NCBI RefSeq assembly: GCF_035594125.1
Contig: NC_087178.1
Span: forward strand, 12,137,251-12,201,250
DNA length: 64,000 nt
Source of the DNA: Scylla paramamosain
Taxonomy: Eukaryota > Arthropoda > Malacostraca > Decapoda > Portunidae
Direction of reading: 5' to 3'
The notes beneath the pieces were generated by a model. The model worked only from the letters and a program-made list of their open reading frames with translations. It did not search any database and was not told where the DNA came from. Positions 62,315-64,000 of this stretch are shown here, one piece after another (the first letter of the stretch is position 1; every line of letters starts with the position of its first letter). The translations under genes and the position numbers were made by a program.

Positions 62315-63336
62315 GACTGTAGCCTTGCGCCGTGCCGTCAGGAGTAAACAGGACGGTGGGCATGATGAATATGGGAGGATTTAATCCTATAAATCGCACA
62401 TAAGAGCACGCCACTACTTTGCCTAACCCCGCAAATGCCACGTAGACAACTAGACTGAGAAGTGTTGCCACGTGTTAGGTACTAAAATCATCTAATGACT
62501 CCCAGAACACTTCATAGATAACCAAATAAGCAAGCAAATAAATAAATAAATAAATACTATGAAACATTACACCAGAAATGTTAACATGTACATGATCTTG
62601 TTAATTTGATTTTATATAACACTATGAAGAAGGTACGAGCATAAGAATTTATATAGATTACATAACAAAAAAATTATAAATATACTGAGTGGTTACTTAC
62701 TGTTCATGTTTTATTTTCTTTGAAATGATAGGTTTTCAGGAATGATATTTCTAAGTTCTTGTCTTTATCAGTTAAGCATATTTTTCTGTACTTTCCATTT
62801 CATGTCTTCGACACATAGCATTATTAGACACATTGTGTTACATATTACAGGTCCATACAGGTCCAAATTATAAATAAGAAGGAAAAAATTAAGACAGTGG
62901 TGTAAGTAAAAGCATATTTCCGAGAACATAGAAAGAAAGAAGTGGAAGATAGCATGATGAGCTGCGCGAGGTCATGATGATCAAGGATGGCGCACATCTC
63001 TATTCAATTCGCAAACTATTAATCCCTATCTATCATCTTCTTACAAGACAGAAAGAAGGAGGTAATAGTACCGTACATACCAGAGAGCAGGCCTTATGTT
63101 GGCAACTGTTTCGCTGTTAGATCCGAGGCAGAGCAACGAAGCGCGGCGAACTGGGTGATTCACAAGCAACTCCTCTCCTTCCCGACTGTGAGATGTGGAG
63201 CTGCATGTCTCTCATTGCAGGCGAGTAAGGACTGAGGGTGACTATGGGGCGTACGGGCAGGGAAGAGGGTTTGGCGTTGGTGACAGGTAAACACTCCCTG
63301 ACTCGTTTTTACCGGATATGAGTATGTGTCGTAACC

Positions 63337-63431
<95 letters not shown>

Positions 63432-64000
63432 GTGATTATTCGTGGGACTTGGTTAATTAGTCACGTCTTATAGCAGGGGCATGGAAAGTCTCCGTTCCCT
63501 GCTTCATTAATAGCTAACAAACGTCCTTTTCTCATTCACCTAATTTTCAATCCACGCTTTCACTAAGCCACATACACACCCAACACGCTTATCACGTTTA
63601 TACTACTCATGTCACCAGCTTTCTATTTAATACTTATTTTTCAGCTCAGAGATCACGTCGCAGGTGGCGGGCAGCACGCAAAGCACTGCAAGCCCACCAC
63701 TGCCGGAGACATCGCAATGGTGCAGCGCCCCTGCTTGGGTGATGTCCTGCCTAAATTTAAAATTGTATTTCTTGGAAGAGTGTCGCCATGCTGAGCAGGA
63801 TGTAAATTATGAAAAAAATAAATCTCAACCAAAGGGATATGAAGCATCAACCACAGTAACAAATATCTTTTATTTTTAAAACTTTGACAGTTTATGCGTT
63901 AAGTATAATGTGTAAAGTACCTATGTATAATAAGAAATGAAGACAAATTGTGATCCCAAGCCAACCTGCAGACAACGTTTCGCCAAGACGTCTACTTTAC
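62315..64000. other. gene-free stretch
   Basis: It contains (CT)n 63342-63400 running into (GT)n 63401-63428. The segment 63640-63760 is GC-richer but shows no supported coding frame. Confidence 0.5.

Overview
The window looks like nuclear DNA of an arthropod, most likely a decapod crustacean. The evidence is a spliceosomal-intron gene with many EGF-like exons, arthropod-type non-LTR retrotransposons, a Penelope-like element, a tRNA-derived SINE, U1 and U2 snRNA sequences, and an extreme density of long dinucleotide microsatellites. No species call is possible from the sequence alone.

Layout. 1-8.7 kb is intergenic: two 3'-end copies of one Jockey/BS-like retrotransposon among long (GA)n, (CA)n, (TA)n and (GATA)n tracts. 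8.8-11.0 kb holds one intronless protein-kinase-like ORF of 715 aa, preceded by two inverted CCAAT boxes and a 10-bp hairpin. From its end to about 14.9 kb runs an AT-rich array of degenerate tandem repeats. Near its far end sits a second, isolated copy of the kinase gene's 3' coding end. 15-25 kb is mostly simple repeats plus one tRNA-derived SINE (17.6-18.0 kb).

25.18-37.0 kb carries about 26 exons (+ strand) of a MEGF6-like gene: two complete calcium-binding-type EGF modules, one truncated EGF module, one acidic Tyr-rich linker exon, then a long chain of laminin-type EGF modules. Exon phases chain almost perfectly. Three introns need GC donors. The locus also carries a 1-nt frameshift, an in-frame TAG, a 2-nt GT expansion, two Cys losses and one exon with both splice sites lost, so it is either a decaying paralog or locally mis-assembled. 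Its introns contain a MITE-like palindromic element and the GIY-YIG end of a Penelope-like element.

37.8-58.1 kb is a retroelement and snRNA cluster. It holds a U1 retropseudogene with an oligo(A) tail; a 5'-truncated copy and then a nearly full-length but dead copy of a GC-rich I-group LINE with a (TAA)n tail; a young CR1/L2-type fragment nested in its RNase H region; a CR1/L2-type element with an intact 1016-aa ORF; a U2 snRNA gene directly upstream of that element; a U1 snRNA gene; and, abutting the U1 5' end, a roughly 6-kb LINE with an uninterrupted 1779-aa gag-like/endonuclease/RT/RNase H ORF whose RT box reads SADD instead of YADD.

58-64 kb is low-complexity and intronic-looking, with two small candidate exons on the minus strand (62302-62314 and 60250-60289) that join in frame from an ATG.
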